A DNA stretch of 64,000 nt from Fimousia sp045616445 (GCA_045616445.1 JAZLGR010000026.1:124001-188000), one strand, 5' to 3'; shown: positions 8,398-17,444, counted from the first letter of the stretch. The notes: generated from the letters alone by a model not told the origin. Translations and numbers: made by a program.

Positions 8398-9318
8398 CTA
8401 TTCCTCATTTGCTGCCATTTCACGTATTCTGGCAATCTTTTTCACTGCTTCTTCCACCAAGTTTTTGCCACCTTCTGAGGAGGAAACCCGCACGGTCGCA
8501 ACACATTTTCCTGCTGCGTCGCCATAAAGGGCGCGAAGCACATAGTCTTCTCCTTCTTTTGCGGCAAATGCACCGATCGGCTCTTTACAGCTTCCTCCAA
8601 TGGCCTTTAAAAATCCTCGTTCCAGGCCCATAATCTCATCCGCATGTTCATCGGAGAGGGCATCTAATTTTTTCAGTAATTCTATGTTATCCGCCTTTAA
8701 TTCCAGGGCAAGACTTCCCTGAGCCGGTGCCGGGATGAAATCTTCCGGATCAAAATAGTGGGTAATCTCCTCTTCTCTTCCAATTCGCTTCAAGCCTGCT
8801 GCCGCAATAATGATGCCATCGATGGCGATCCCATCGGAAAATCCTTCCTTCATCTTTCGAATTCTTGTATCAATATTGCCTCGAATCGGCGCAATCTTCA
8901 CATCCGGTCTGATTTTCTGCATCAGATAGGCTCTTCGTTTGCTTCCCGTTGCGATGGTTGCACCCTCTGGCAATTCATGAAGACTTTTTGCATCGCGCAG
9001 TAAGAGTACATCCCTTGGATCTTCTCTCTTCCAGCCCTTGGAAAATATTAGCCCTTCCATCGGAGTATTTGGCATATCCTTCATGGAATGCACGGCCAGA
9101 TGGATCTCACCACTTAACAGCTGTTCCTCGATGGTATCCACAAAGATGCCCTTGGTTCCAATTTGATCAAGCGGTCTGTCTGTAATCTGATCCCCCGTTG
9201 TCTTGATCACTTTTATTTCAAAGGAATCCTGGGGATAAGCCTTTTCTAATTGCTTTACCACCTGCCCGGTCTGTGCCAGGGCAAGCCTGGATCCTCTCGT
9301 TCCTACAATGTAATGCAT
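8398..9318 (-). CDS. hemC: Porphobilinogen deaminase (hydroxymethylbilane synthase)
   Basis: HemC polymerises four porphobilinogen molecules into hydroxymethylbilane in the cytosol. Family hallmarks are VGTRGSRLALAQT at the N-terminus, HSMKDMP, and GGSCKEPIG carrying the cysteine that holds the dipyrromethane cofactor. The ATG at 9318 follows GGAGTG. A GTG three codons upstream (9327) is in frame but lacks an independent ribosome binding site. The gene overlaps the end of sirC by 16 bases, supporting one transcript. Confidence 0.95.
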   Translation of the reverse strand: MHYIVGTRGSRLALAQTGQVVKQLEKAYPQDSFEIKVIKTTGDQITDRPLDQIGTKGIFVDTIEEQLLSGEIHLAVHSMKDMPNTPMEGLIFSKGWKREDPRDVLLLRDAKSLHELPEGATIATGSKRRAYLMQKIRPDVKIAPIRGNIDTRIRKMKEGFSDGIAIDGIIIAAAGLKRIGREEEITHYFDPEDFIPAPAQGSLALELKADNIELLKKLDALSDEHADEIMGLERGFLKAIGGSCKEPIGAFAAKEGEDYVLRALYGDAAGKCVATVRVSSSEGGKNLVEEAVKKIARIREMAANEE

Positions 9319-9959
9319 GAAATCCACTCCTTCATCTGCTCTTTATCTGGTATGATTTCTTCTTTCATCGCCCGTTCATAAATCATAAGGTAAACCGCTT
9401 TTCGTTCTTTTTCTGTGGCAAATGCTTCCTTCACCTCGCCACGAATGCTTCCCAGGGCATCATTTAACGCGCCAAGATAAGGGGTTAACACCTTCTTTTC
9501 TTCTTCCTTTAATATCTGTGTCAAAAGCGGGGAGCTTCCTGCGGAAGAAAATGCCGCCACAAGATCCTTCTCCTTGACATAAGATGGAAAGATAAAGGAA
9601 CAGTCTTCCTTCTGATCCACTGCATTGACTGGAATTCTTCTTTCTTTGCAATACTCTGCAATGTCATGATTTTCCTTATGATCATCCGTCGCTGCAATGA
9701 CAAGAAGTCTATCATCACAGTCGGATAATGTATAGTTTCGTTCTATATATGTAACTTTTATTTCTTCGTTTCTGATATTATCGATTTTTTGAGATGCTGC
9801 AATGCCCTTGATCTCCTCGCAGATGTGTGGCGCGATGACGGTAACATTTGCCTCAAAATCAAGGAGAACCTGAACTTTTCGAAGGGCGACCTTGCCACCG
9901 CCAATGATCAGGCAATCGCCTCCTGTGATATCGATAAACATTGGAAAATAAGCCATCAT
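9303..9959 (-). CDS. Precorrin-2 dehydrogenase / sirohydrochlorin ferrochelatase family protein
   Basis: A 218-residue NAD-dependent enzyme of the Met8p/CysG N-terminal/SirC family. It oxidises precorrin-2 to sirohydrochlorin and in some members inserts iron to give siroheme. The Rossmann motif CLIIGGGKVALRK is at about residues 16-28, after the typical start YFPMFIDI. No separate SirB chelatase is in the operon, so it may do both steps; that is inference. Two consecutive ATGs (9959 and 9956) follow AAGGAGG, and the second has the better 6-base spacing. It is placed between bioY and hemC. Confidence 0.9.
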   Translation of the reverse strand: MMAYFPMFIDITGGDCLIIGGGKVALRKVQVLLDFEANVTVIAPHICEEIKGIAASQKIDNIRNEEIKVTYIERNYTLSDCDDRLLVIAATDDHKENHDIAEYCKERRIPVNAVDQKEDCSFIFPSYVKEKDLVAAFSSAGSSPLLTQILKEEEKKVLTPYLGALNDALGSIRGEVKEAFATEKERKAVYLMIYERAMKEEIIPDKEQMKEWISCITL

Positions 9960-9967
9960 GCCCCTCC

Positions 9968-10531
9968 TTACACAAGCAGTCGGTTAAATACCGGCTTAAA
10001 TTTGCTGCACACTGCACTTGCCAACAGACACAGCAGAAAATCTGGTGGAACGGTGATGAGACAATACTGAACAACCACCACGGTCCATGGCACCGCCTCG
10101 CCGGCATAGAGATTTTTGATCAGATAAAAGTAAATCGCGCCTACGGTGTAGTAGATGACCAGGCCTACGGTTGTTGCGATGAGCATCCTGATAAATGTAT
10201 TCTTCCCGCACAGCTCCACGATTTTTCCGATGGCAAAAGCAGCAAATACGAAGCCAAGGAGGAAGCCAAATCCTGGTCGCAGTACATAAGCAGGGCCACC
10301 GCCTGCTGCAAATACTGGAATTCCCACCAGACCGATCAGCAGGTAAACCAGTACGCTCATTCCTCCTTTTTTTGACCCAAGCAATAAGGCTCCCGCCATG
10401 ACGAAAAACCATTGCAGGGTAAAATGCATAGTATAAAGCGGCATTGGGATGTCGATTCGGATGAATGCGCCTACAATAATCAGCGCGGCAAACATCCCAC
10501 ACAGTGTCAGATCTTTGGTTGTTAGTTTCAT
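9968..10531 (-). CDS. bioY: BioY-family biotin transporter substrate-binding subunit
   Basis: An integral membrane S-component of an ECF-type vitamin transporter, 187 residues with about six helices. The segment FVMAGALLLGSKKGGMSVLVY and the glycine-rich PGFGFLLGF are typical of BioY. The ATG at 10531 follows AAAGGGAG. It is the promoter-proximal gene of the siroheme operon and ends 8 bases before sirC. Grouping of a biotin carrier with tetrapyrrole genes is unusual, and a different ligand is possible. The ECF energising subunits are not in this window. Confidence 0.88.
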   Translation of the reverse strand: MKLTTKDLTLCGMFAALIIVGAFIRIDIPMPLYTMHFTLQWFFVMAGALLLGSKKGGMSVLVYLLIGLVGIPVFAAGGGPAYVLRPGFGFLLGFVFAAFAIGKIVELCGKNTFIRMLIATTVGLVIYYTVGAIYFYLIKNLYAGEAVPWTVVVVQYCLITVPPDFLLCLLASAVCSKFKPVFNRLLV

Positions 10532-10590
10532 TTCTTTTCTCCCTTTGGTTTTGTTTGTATATTTCTTCACGTCCTGTGTTTGATATTTTT

Positions 10591-10596
10591 ATTATA
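10591..10596 (-). promoter_or_regulatory. -10 element of the bioY-siroheme operon promoter
   Basis: TATAAT on the minus strand, about 60 bases upstream of bioY. The matching -35 region (about 10614-10619) is poor, as expected for an activator-dependent promoter. The predicted start is near 10584. Confidence 0.6.
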
Positions 10597-10617
10597 ATCG
10601 GGATGGTATAGAAAATC

Positions 10618-10633
10618 CGTGATTTAAATCACG
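10618..10633. promoter_or_regulatory. Crp/Fnr-type palindromic operator
   Basis: CGTGATTTAAATCACG is a perfect 16-base palindrome with half-site GTGAT. Its centre lies at about -41.5 from the start predicted from the TATAAT at 10591-10596, the class II activator position for Crp/Fnr proteins. The operon's last gene encodes such a protein. Confidence 0.65.
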
Positions 10634-10684
10634 CTTTATTTTATCTTATCATAGATTCTTCGAATATTACGGAAAATAGCAAAA

Positions 10685-10710
10685 AAAGAATAGCCCGAAG
10701 GCTACTCTTT
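10685..10710 (-). terminator. Terminator overlapping the end of the DUF1461 gene
   Basis: On the minus strand AAAGAGTAGCC pairs with GGCTATTCTTT around a TTCG loop and is followed by a T-run. The stop codon of the gene ending at 10702 lies inside the stem. Confidence 0.8.
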
Positions 10711-11433
10711 TTCAATATTTTTTAATATTCTTTTTCCTCGTAAAAAACAGAGCAGTGAACAGATTACCACCAATGCAATGATCATAATCGCGCAATGCAT
10801 AAAATAGGCATCGGGCAGCATATCGATGATCGGATCTGTACGATAATTAAAGATCCAGTAATCGTTGTCAAACATGATATGATGAAATGTCACAAAGGCC
10901 CACTCCCAGTTGACAGCGATGGCAACTCCCAACGCAGCTGGAATAATGACACTGAATAGCCCGGTCAATTTAAGAGAACGAGCCACACGTTTTCGATTTG
11001 CCTTGATGGCCAGTTCTTCTTTGGAGCCTTTTGGCAGCTTCTTTGCTTTATACTGTCTTTTCCACTGAGACATCTTTGAAATACCGTAATACAATATGAC
11101 GAGATATCCTGTCACAGCCCCTGCAACCTGGAAATGCACAAAAATCTTCTTCACTTCCATAAAATGAATTCTTGCATGATCAGACTGTGGCAGAGTTGGC
11201 AGCGTTAACAATTCATCCTCATTGATGATTGAATTATAGGAAATCAGCGCGTCATAATTTTGCAGGATTTCCTCCTCTGAATACCCCGTATAGTTTGCCA
11301 GATCATACTTTTTCATGTCATGAACGTATAATGTTCTTGTATTTAATGTAATTGTCGTTGCCGCGCTAATCAGGAAAATCATCCCACAGATTCCCATTAC
11401 CACTGGTAATACCATGCTTTTTATGAACTTCAT
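10702..11433 (-). CDS. DUF1461 / TIGR01906-type integral membrane protein
   Basis: A 243-residue membrane protein of unknown function. It has four main hydrophobic segments (about residues 8-28, 95-118, 150-172 and 212-234). A soluble loop after the first contains DLANYTGYSEEEILQNY. LPTLPQSDHARIHFMEVK before the second helix is characteristic of the family as I recall it. The last residues are Lys/Arg-rich and cytosolic. The stop codon is embedded in the terminator hairpin. It follows moaC by 55 bases and may share its transcript. No function is proposed. Confidence 0.75.
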   Translation of the reverse strand: MKFIKSMVLPVVMGICGMIFLISAATTITLNTRTLYVHDMKKYDLANYTGYSEEEILQNYDALISYNSIINEDELLTLPTLPQSDHARIHFMEVKKIFVHFQVAGAVTGYLVILYYGISKMSQWKRQYKAKKLPKGSKEELAIKANRKRVARSLKLTGLFSVIIPAALGVAIAVNWEWAFVTFHHIMFDNDYWIFNYRTDPIIDMLPDAYFMHCAIMIIALVVICSLLCFLRGKRILKNIEKE

Positions 11434-11488
11434 ACGAAAACCCCCTTATAAAAATCTCTTTTTGTTTCTCCCCTGCACATCACACAGA

Positions 11489-12007
11489 TTATTTCATGTT
11501 ACGTTCCATCAATGCAAACGCCTTCTCATGACCTTCAATATTACGAATGTCTCCACTCTTACCGCCACTCTTTGTGCATAAGAAAGTATCACCAATCACC
11601 ATGGCTTTATCTAAAGCCTTGCACATATCATAGATGGTAAGCAATGCAATGCTAACCCCGGTAAGTGCTTCCATCTCAACCCCTGTCTGTCCTGTTACCT
11701 TCACCTTACAAAAAGCATAGATGGTACGATTCTCCGGATCCTTCTCATACCAGATCTTACATCCGCTTAATGGAAGTACATGGCACATCGGAATCAGCTC
11801 AAAGGTACGCTTCGCACCCATAATGCCAGCTGTAGTGGCAACCCCAAGGACGTCGCCCTTCTTCATGGTGCCACTCTCAATGGCATCATAAACCTCCTGG
11901 TTGACTGTGATGCTGCCACAGGCAACGGCTTCTCGCATAGTTTCTTTTTTCTCGGAAACATCCACCATAATGGCCTTTCCGTTATCATCAAAATGTGTCA
12001 GTCCCAT
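11489..12007 (-). CDS. moaC: Cyclic pyranopterin monophosphate synthase MoaC
   Basis: MoaC converts the MoaA product into cyclic pyranopterin monophosphate in molybdenum-cofactor synthesis. The 172-residue protein shows the family start (LTHFDDNGKAIMVDVSEK), MCHVLPLSG, VEMEALTGVSIALLTIYDMCKA and the catalytic KSGGKSG near the C-terminus. Length is slightly above the usual 160. The ATG at 12007 follows GGAGG. No other moa or mo genes are nearby. It is divergent from the TrkA-N/RyR-like gene. Confidence 0.95.
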   Translation of the reverse strand: MGLTHFDDNGKAIMVDVSEKKETMREAVACGSITVNQEVYDAIESGTMKKGDVLGVATTAGIMGAKRTFELIPMCHVLPLSGCKIWYEKDPENRTIYAFCKVKVTGQTGVEMEALTGVSIALLTIYDMCKALDKAMVIGDTFLCTKSGGKSGDIRNIEGHEKAFALMERNMK

Positions 12008-12141
12008 AACACACCTCCTACGTTCTTTTCATTATTTTAATTGCTTCAATTATATCACACTTTCGTCCCACTTTTCAATTGTTCTTGCCTATCCTACACA
12101 ATACTGATAGACTTATGAATAGAAAAGAGGAGGAAAACAAT

Positions 12142-14055
12142 ATGAAAAAACGAAACAAAATCCTATTATTTTTTACCATATATTCCGTATTGATTGGCTC
12201 CATCGAGGGCTATCTTTATTACATTGTACATAAGGGCTATGAGCTGAATCTAGTCAGTGTCATTCTGATGGCCCGCACCAGTATCTCCAGCTTTTTCTTA
12301 AATCCAAACTTAAGCCTTGGAGATGCCATTGAGACCTTCCGGTCCTACAGTGCGGCACCAACTGCTGCATTCTTCACGGCAGGCATGGCGAAGATCCTAC
12401 TCTACCTCTATGCAACCGTTGCAGTCATCGCACCTCTTTGTACTGCATCCGTTACCCTGCTTTTCTTTGAAAGCTTCCTTCGCACCATCAAACTGAAATT
12501 TCACAATAACAAGCTGCGCCGTACCATCCTCTTCGGCTATAATGCCACAACAAAGCGCATGCTTTCCAACAGTAGTAAAAAGCTGGAAAAGGGGAAAATA
12601 ATCCTTGTTTCCTCCAAGGAGCTCTCCCGTGAGGATCGACTCTCACTTCTTCGCCAGAAAGTGGAGGTGGTTGAAGAAGATCTTACCCAGATTGAAGATA
12701 AGAATTTCACAGGGTTTGCCAATAAGGTGAAGCTTTCCCAGGCAGACGAGATTTTCATCATGGAGGAATCCACTGCCCAGAACTTCTCCCTGTATATGAA
12801 GCTATCCTCTTTGGGCGGCCAGTTGATCCAGAAAGATACCATTCTCTGCTGTCAGTGCGAGGATGCCTCCATGGTCAAATGGTTCATCGACTATTACAAT
12901 CAGCACAAAACTGATTGTGTGGCACCAAAGCTGTTTAATCTCTCCCACATTCGTGCACTCAATATATTAGAATCCAATCCACTTCCTGTGAAAAAGGATG
13001 GACAGTCTATCCACATCCTCATCGCAGGACTTGGTTCCATCGGACAGTCCCTCTTAATTGAGATGATCAACCGCTCTGTATACAGCGGAACTAATCCGAT
13101 TATCATCGATGTTATCGACCATAACATGAATCACAAGAAGGATATCTTCCTTCGTCGGTTTGCTTCTGAATACGCAGATGGCAGCAGCAACAGCCTCACC
13201 ATCGATGGCACCCAGGCGGACGGCAGTCTCACCATCAACTTCCACAACCTGAATATCTCTGGCAGAAAGTTCTTAGACTTCCTGAATGGACAGGCAGGCT
13301 TTGATTACACAGCCATCTGTATCGAAAAGGTGGAAGACAGCGTCATCTGTATGGAAGGGCTCAGCGAATATGCCAAGAAACAGCCGAAGAAACCATTCCC
13401 GATCGTTACCTGCTTAATGACAGATCCTGAGCTGACCCGTTATATCAATCACAGTCGCAGTGAGGACAATATCACAGTCATCGGCTCAAAACAGTATTTA
13501 AGCATGGAGAATATCGTCAATCGTTCCTTAGAGGAATCTGCGAAGTCCTTCCATGCCCTCTATAATTCTCTGAATATCATGTCAGAGTCTGAATATAAAA
13601 AACAGGCTGCAGCTCCAAATCCTGGCGCAGAGCCATGGGAAGATGTGACCCAGTACAAACAGGACTCCAGCCGATTTGTGGCACTTCATCAGCCGATTGC
13701 TGTGGAGATGCTTAAGGGTGCATTTGCCGGAAAGGAGAAGGAACAGCTTGAAGCCTGGTTTGGCGAGCATGGTTCCATCCTTCAAAAGCGTGGCAATAAC
13801 TACATCTATCAGGGAAGCATGGAGAATCTCATCGCACAGGTTCGACAGATTCCATTCCTGAATCAGTTTGGGCAGATGGAGCACCGCAGATGGCTCTACA
13901 TGAATGCGGTCCGCGGATGGAGCTATGCGGATACAAAGAATGAGCGCACCCTCCAGACCCCATACATGGTTACATGGGATGCCCTCTATGAATCCTATCC
14001 ATATATGTGCATCTATGATTTGATGCCATTGTTATATGAGCATCAAAGATTGTAA
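12142..14055 (+). CDS. Membrane protein with TrkA-N-like nucleotide-binding region and C-terminal RyR-like domain
   Basis: A 637-residue protein of unknown function. Hydrophobic segments at about residues 7-28 and 74-112 anchor it in the membrane. A degenerate first Rossmann-like unit follows (ILFGYNATTKRM, about 129-140). A second has the complete dinucleotide-binding loop GLGSIG at 296-301, preceded by HILIA. The C-terminus (about 580-637: EHRRW, then GWSYADTKNERTLQTPYM and LMPLLYEH) resembles the RyR domain that bacterial TrkA-N/ion-channel-like proteins carry. The start at 12142 has GAGGAGG upstream. Such architectures suggest a ligand-gated channel or NAD-nucleotide sensor; this is inference only. 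Confidence 0.65.
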   Translation: MKKRNKILLFFTIYSVLIGSIEGYLYYIVHKGYELNLVSVILMARTSISSFFLNPNLSLGDAIETFRSYSAAPTAAFFTAGMAKILLYLYATVAVIAPLCTASVTLLFFESFLRTIKLKFHNNKLRRTILFGYNATTKRMLSNSSKKLEKGKIILVSSKELSREDRLSLLRQKVEVVEEDLTQIEDKNFTGFANKVKLSQADEIFIMEESTAQNFSLYMKLSSLGGQLIQKDTILCCQCEDASMVKWFIDYYNQHKTDCVAPKLFNLSHIRALNILESNPLPVKKDGQSIHILIAGLGSIGQSLLIEMINRSVYSGTNPIIIDVIDHNMNHKKDIFLRRFASEYADGSSNSLTIDGTQADGSLTINFHNLNISGRKFLDFLNGQAGFDYTAICIEKVEDSVICMEGLSEYAKKQPKKPFPIVTCLMTDPELTRYINHSRSEDNITVIGSKQYLSMENIVNRSLEESAKSFHALYNSLNIMSESEYKKQAAAPNPGAEPWEDVTQYKQDSSRFVALHQPIAVEMLKGAFAGKEKEQLEAWFGEHGSILQKRGNNYIYQGSMENLIAQVRQIPFLNQFGQMEHRRWLYMNAVRGWSYADTKNERTLQTPYMVTWDALYESYPYMCIYDLMPLLYEHQRL

Positions 14056-14094
14056 AACAGATGACAGAATAAATTGTTATTCACAAAAAACACA

Positions 14095-14126
14095 AAATCC
14101 CCGCCAGAATTACCTGGCGAGGATTT
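14095..14126. terminator. Bidirectional terminator
   Basis: AAATCCCCGCCAG pairs with CTGGCGAGGATTT (one internal mismatch) between the convergent RyR-like and clostripain genes, followed by a T-run on the plus strand and by A-rich sequence on its left. Confidence 0.8.
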
Positions 14127-14144
14127 TTTATTTTACATATTCAT

Positions 14145-16073
14145 CTATTCAATAATCACTGGCTCGGTCTGATGGACCTCCCCTTTGCTGTCCTCTAAAT
14201 TTAATACAAGGGATACTGGAAGCCCCAGTTCTTTGTAGGATTTCCATTCCAGCGGCAGTCCGTCATCCAAAGAGTAGCTCTCTGTGGCCTCTCCCTGTCT
14301 GCCGAAGGCGATGACCTTATATTCAGACAGATCTAAGGAGCTCTTTCCGCCAAATGCACTGTCTTCATTATCTAACATCACATTCTGTACGGTAATCTCC
14401 TGCTTCGTCTCATCACAAGCGAAAGCGATGTTGACATCTACCACATTGACAGAATCGGATAAGCTGGCATGATCGATACGATATCTGCTCTGCTCATCTA
14501 TCCTGTCTAGCTGGGTGACGCCCCAGATGATATTCTTCTCATTGTCTGCACGGATGTAAAGGAGCATTGGATCCATCGGCATATGGATGACGCCATCTTC
14601 GTCCGCTTCTAACCGCACATGGGTCAGCGCCGGAAGTCCGCCACCATTGCCGTCCATGATATTCACATCCAGATAAGCTGCTGTTATATCCTTCTTCTGC
14701 TGTTTTGTGAGGGTGTAGGTATACTCATTCTCACCCTTTTCCACTTCTTTTAAGGTCCAGTCTGTCTCTTCCTTTACGTACTCAGACAACTCCTCCAAAA
14801 AGGCCATATAGCCCTCTGAAAGCACAATCTGTTCGTAGCTTTCGGACAGTACCTCATACATCTCTTTATTCTTATATGGGTAGTAGAAGGATGCTCCTCC
14901 AGCCCCCTCCACGTTGGTGTTGGACGCTACAACCAGTTTCCCTACTGCCTTTCCAAAAGTCTTTCCTTCTGCCGGCAGCACTTCCCTGATCCTCTTCGCA
15001 AAATCCCTTGCATCGATCAGATCATAGTAGTAAGGGTCAGACCCCTTCTCACCTTCAATGAGGCCGAATGCCTTTGTAGCGCTTCGAATCTGTGCCACAG
15101 TCTCATACTGATCTGCATCCACATACTCCTGAAGCTTTGTGCCAAGGGCTTCTAAGGCTTCCTTCACAGCACCAAGCTTTGAAAGGTCTGCCACAGATAC
15201 CGTTACTTCCGGATGATAGCATTCGTCTTCTTCCGCCTCATAATATGCCTTGTAGGCATCTGCAATGGCAACTGCAATGGTTTTGGCGTCGGTTTCTTCA
15301 TTCAATATGCGAAGCGCCTGATAATCCCAGCCGGAACCCGGTTCCATCTCCTCAGACCCGATAAAATAGTCTGTGTATGGTGCGAAAACTTCCATGGTTT
15401 CTAAGGAAGCCATCAGGCAGGCATCGAATCCCACCCAGTCAAAGTGGATTGCTTCTTCGCCATTTACAGCTTCCATTGCCTCTTTCAGTTCAGAAAGCAT
15501 GAGCATATCTCCATCATGGAGCTCATCATTGCCATATCCCCAGACAGGGCCTGCGCCGTGATCCCACAGCACCAGTCCATAGTGCTTCGCCGGATAGTTC
15601 TCTCTGGCAAATCTTAAGAAGTCGGCAAATGTACCTGCCGCACCCATACTGACATTCTCACCAGTACCAGCAACGATGCGCTTCTTTTCACTCTTTATGG
15701 AAAGATCCAATACGCTGTTGCTGGAGTTTGGAATATTGCTGACCCATCTGGTGCATCCGCCAGTGTAGGCAATGACATTGGCCTTGGTGAAATCAATGCC
15801 TGCTTCGGCAATTTCATCAATGTCTCTCGTTCCATTGCCAAGCACGCTCTCCAAATCAGAACCCACCATATAGATCAGGACCGTATAATCCTTCTCCTGC
15901 TGCGCTATGAAATTGTCGTTGGTTTTAATCTTTGTTTTGTCCTCCGGCACGATCTGCTGGTTATTGGTCAGAATCTCATCGTACTTTTCCTTCCCGGTCT
16001 TCTCCTTTTTCCCACAGGAAACCAGCATCAGCATGCACAATAGAAGCACAAAACCATATCCTACTTTTTTCAC
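14145..16073 (-). CDS. Clostripain-related (C11) cysteine peptidase lipoprotein
   Basis: A 642-residue extracytoplasmic lipoprotein with signal peptide and lipobox LVSC (Cys20). It has the caspase-like clostripain fold: LVLWDHGAG carries the catalytic His172 and VGFDACLMASLE the catalytic Cys219. YTVLIYMVGSDLES at the start of the domain is typical of the family. The remaining 400 residues are unassigned, probably beta-rich, and may bind substrate or the cell surface. It starts 43 bases after the transglutaminase-like lipoprotein gene, so the two are probably co-expressed. The physiological target is unknown. Confidence 0.88.
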   Translation of the reverse strand: MKKVGYGFVLLLCMLMLVSCGKKEKTGKEKYDEILTNNQQIVPEDKTKIKTNDNFIAQQEKDYTVLIYMVGSDLESVLGNGTRDIDEIAEAGIDFTKANVIAYTGGCTRWVSNIPNSSNSVLDLSIKSEKKRIVAGTGENVSMGAAGTFADFLRFARENYPAKHYGLVLWDHGAGPVWGYGNDELHDGDMLMLSELKEAMEAVNGEEAIHFDWVGFDACLMASLETMEVFAPYTDYFIGSEEMEPGSGWDYQALRILNEETDAKTIAVAIADAYKAYYEAEEDECYHPEVTVSVADLSKLGAVKEALEALGTKLQEYVDADQYETVAQIRSATKAFGLIEGEKGSDPYYYDLIDARDFAKRIREVLPAEGKTFGKAVGKLVVASNTNVEGAGGASFYYPYKNKEMYEVLSESYEQIVLSEGYMAFLEELSEYVKEETDWTLKEVEKGENEYTYTLTKQQKKDITAAYLDVNIMDGNGGGLPALTHVRLEADEDGVIHMPMDPMLLYIRADNEKNIIWGVTQLDRIDEQSRYRIDHASLSDSVNVVDVNIAFACDETKQEITVQNVMLDNEDSAFGGKSSLDLSEYKVIAFGRQGEATESYSLDDGLPLEWKSYKELGLPVSLVLNLEDSKGEVHQTEPVIIE

Positions 16074-16116
16074 AGATGATTCTCTTTTCTACTTATTCCC
16101 ACACTTTATTCTCACA

Positions 16117-17325
16117 CTACTCAGCGGTTGGTGCCATCTTCATCAGTCTGCCGTAATTGCCGGTCTTTTCTCTGATGTGGTAGCTTTCTCCAACCATGAC
16201 AAAGTACCATTTGCCATCCTTGGTGTAGTAACGGTCCTCTGTGCCAGGCACAAAATGCTTGATCTTCTTGGTTGTCACATTGTAGAGATAGTGTTCCAGA
16301 TGCTTTCTGTATTTTTTATCAGTGTAAGCTTCTTTTCTGTATTTATAATATTTATCCTTCTTGTTTAATCTGGATTCATTGTTGCCTGCGTCATTCCAGC
16401 ACGCATCGGTTTCCACCCATTTCTTGCCAAATTTAACAACGTTCCATGCATGAAGTCCAAGATTATTCTTGTCGCCGCCGGCGTTACCGATGACAATACT
16501 TGCCTGGATGCCAAGCTGCTGAAGCAGATATTCATATGCAAGGGCATAGCCGTCACAAACTGCCTTATTATCCTTGCCGCGGGAGTTTTCTACCAGCGCA
16601 CCGTAGGCAGAATGGGCAAGATCATAGTTCAGATGCTTGTCTGCAACCGGATAGTCATAGGATATCTGACGGATCAGCTTATCATGTACCTGAAGTGCCA
16701 TCTCCTTCTTAGACTTTGTCTGGTCAATCTTCTTTAAAAATGTCTTTGCCGCTTTGTTAAATCTGGTCTGATTTTCCTTGTAATCCTTCACCGGTGCGTT
16801 GAGTTTTACATAAATGATATTCTTATTGCCACTGGTGGAACCAGGTGTATGGTAAAAATAGAAGAAGGTATCCTTGCCCATATACAGCCAAAACAATTCC
16901 GGATGATCATATACTAAAGAATAATAGGCTTCATGGTAATCGCTCCAGAACTTATCAGAATATGGTTCTCTGCCGGATAAGAACATGGCTCTGCATTCCG
17001 CACGTTCCGGATCAGATGCAGCCACAAAAAGTGCATCATAGATTTTCTTCTGATTGTCACTTAACTTGCTGTAAAAATAAAACTTGGTTGCTTTATTGAC
17101 GAGCAGGGAGTTTGCAGGCGGTTTATAGGCACGCATCGCTCTCTTGATCTCGGTTTCTTCTTTCTTTGTAATCTCTTTTCCTTCATCCTGAATGTCAATG
17201 GACGCCACATCATTCATTGGAAGCTCTAAATCATCTAGCTTGGCTTCCTTCGTTTTACCACAACCGGTAAACAGGGTGGAAATCGTCATGACAAGGACCA
17301 ATAACAGGGCCAGCTTTTTCTTCAT
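16117..17325 (-). CDS. Transglutaminase-like lipoprotein
   Basis: A 402-residue lipoprotein with lipobox FTGC (Cys22). The C-terminal half has a transglutaminase/protease-like core with a complete triad: Cys257 in AVCDGYA, His292 in LHAWNVV and Asp307 in VETDACW. In bacteria this fold acts as a peptidase or amidase, or as a peptide cross-linker, on the cell surface. The N-terminal about 180 residues are unassigned. The ATG at 17325 lies downstream of an AGGAGG site. It is divergent from the TIR gene and is followed by the clostripain-type lipoprotein. Confidence 0.85.
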   Translation of the reverse strand: MKKKLALLLVLVMTISTLFTGCGKTKEAKLDDLELPMNDVASIDIQDEGKEITKKEETEIKRAMRAYKPPANSLLVNKATKFYFYSKLSDNQKKIYDALFVAASDPERAECRAMFLSGREPYSDKFWSDYHEAYYSLVYDHPELFWLYMGKDTFFYFYHTPGSTSGNKNIIYVKLNAPVKDYKENQTRFNKAAKTFLKKIDQTKSKKEMALQVHDKLIRQISYDYPVADKHLNYDLAHSAYGALVENSRGKDNKAVCDGYALAYEYLLQQLGIQASIVIGNAGGDKNNLGLHAWNVVKFGKKWVETDACWNDAGNNESRLNKKDKYYKYRKEAYTDKKYRKHLEHYLYNVTTKKIKHFVPGTEDRYYTKDGKWYFVMVGESYHIREKTGNYGRLMKMAPTAE

Positions 17326-17444
17326 ATTCTATATCCTCCTAGGTGTATTTTCTCCTTAAATAATAGCAAACTCTGTCCATCTTTACAATTAATATGCTAG
17401 AATATTAATATCCAAAAAACATACAAAAGGAGCAATTGATCGAC

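Noticed and set aside
9941..10375. 144-codon rightward frame over sirC and bioY
   Set aside because: Antisense to two genes of a conserved operon, with no start signals and no recognisable domain.
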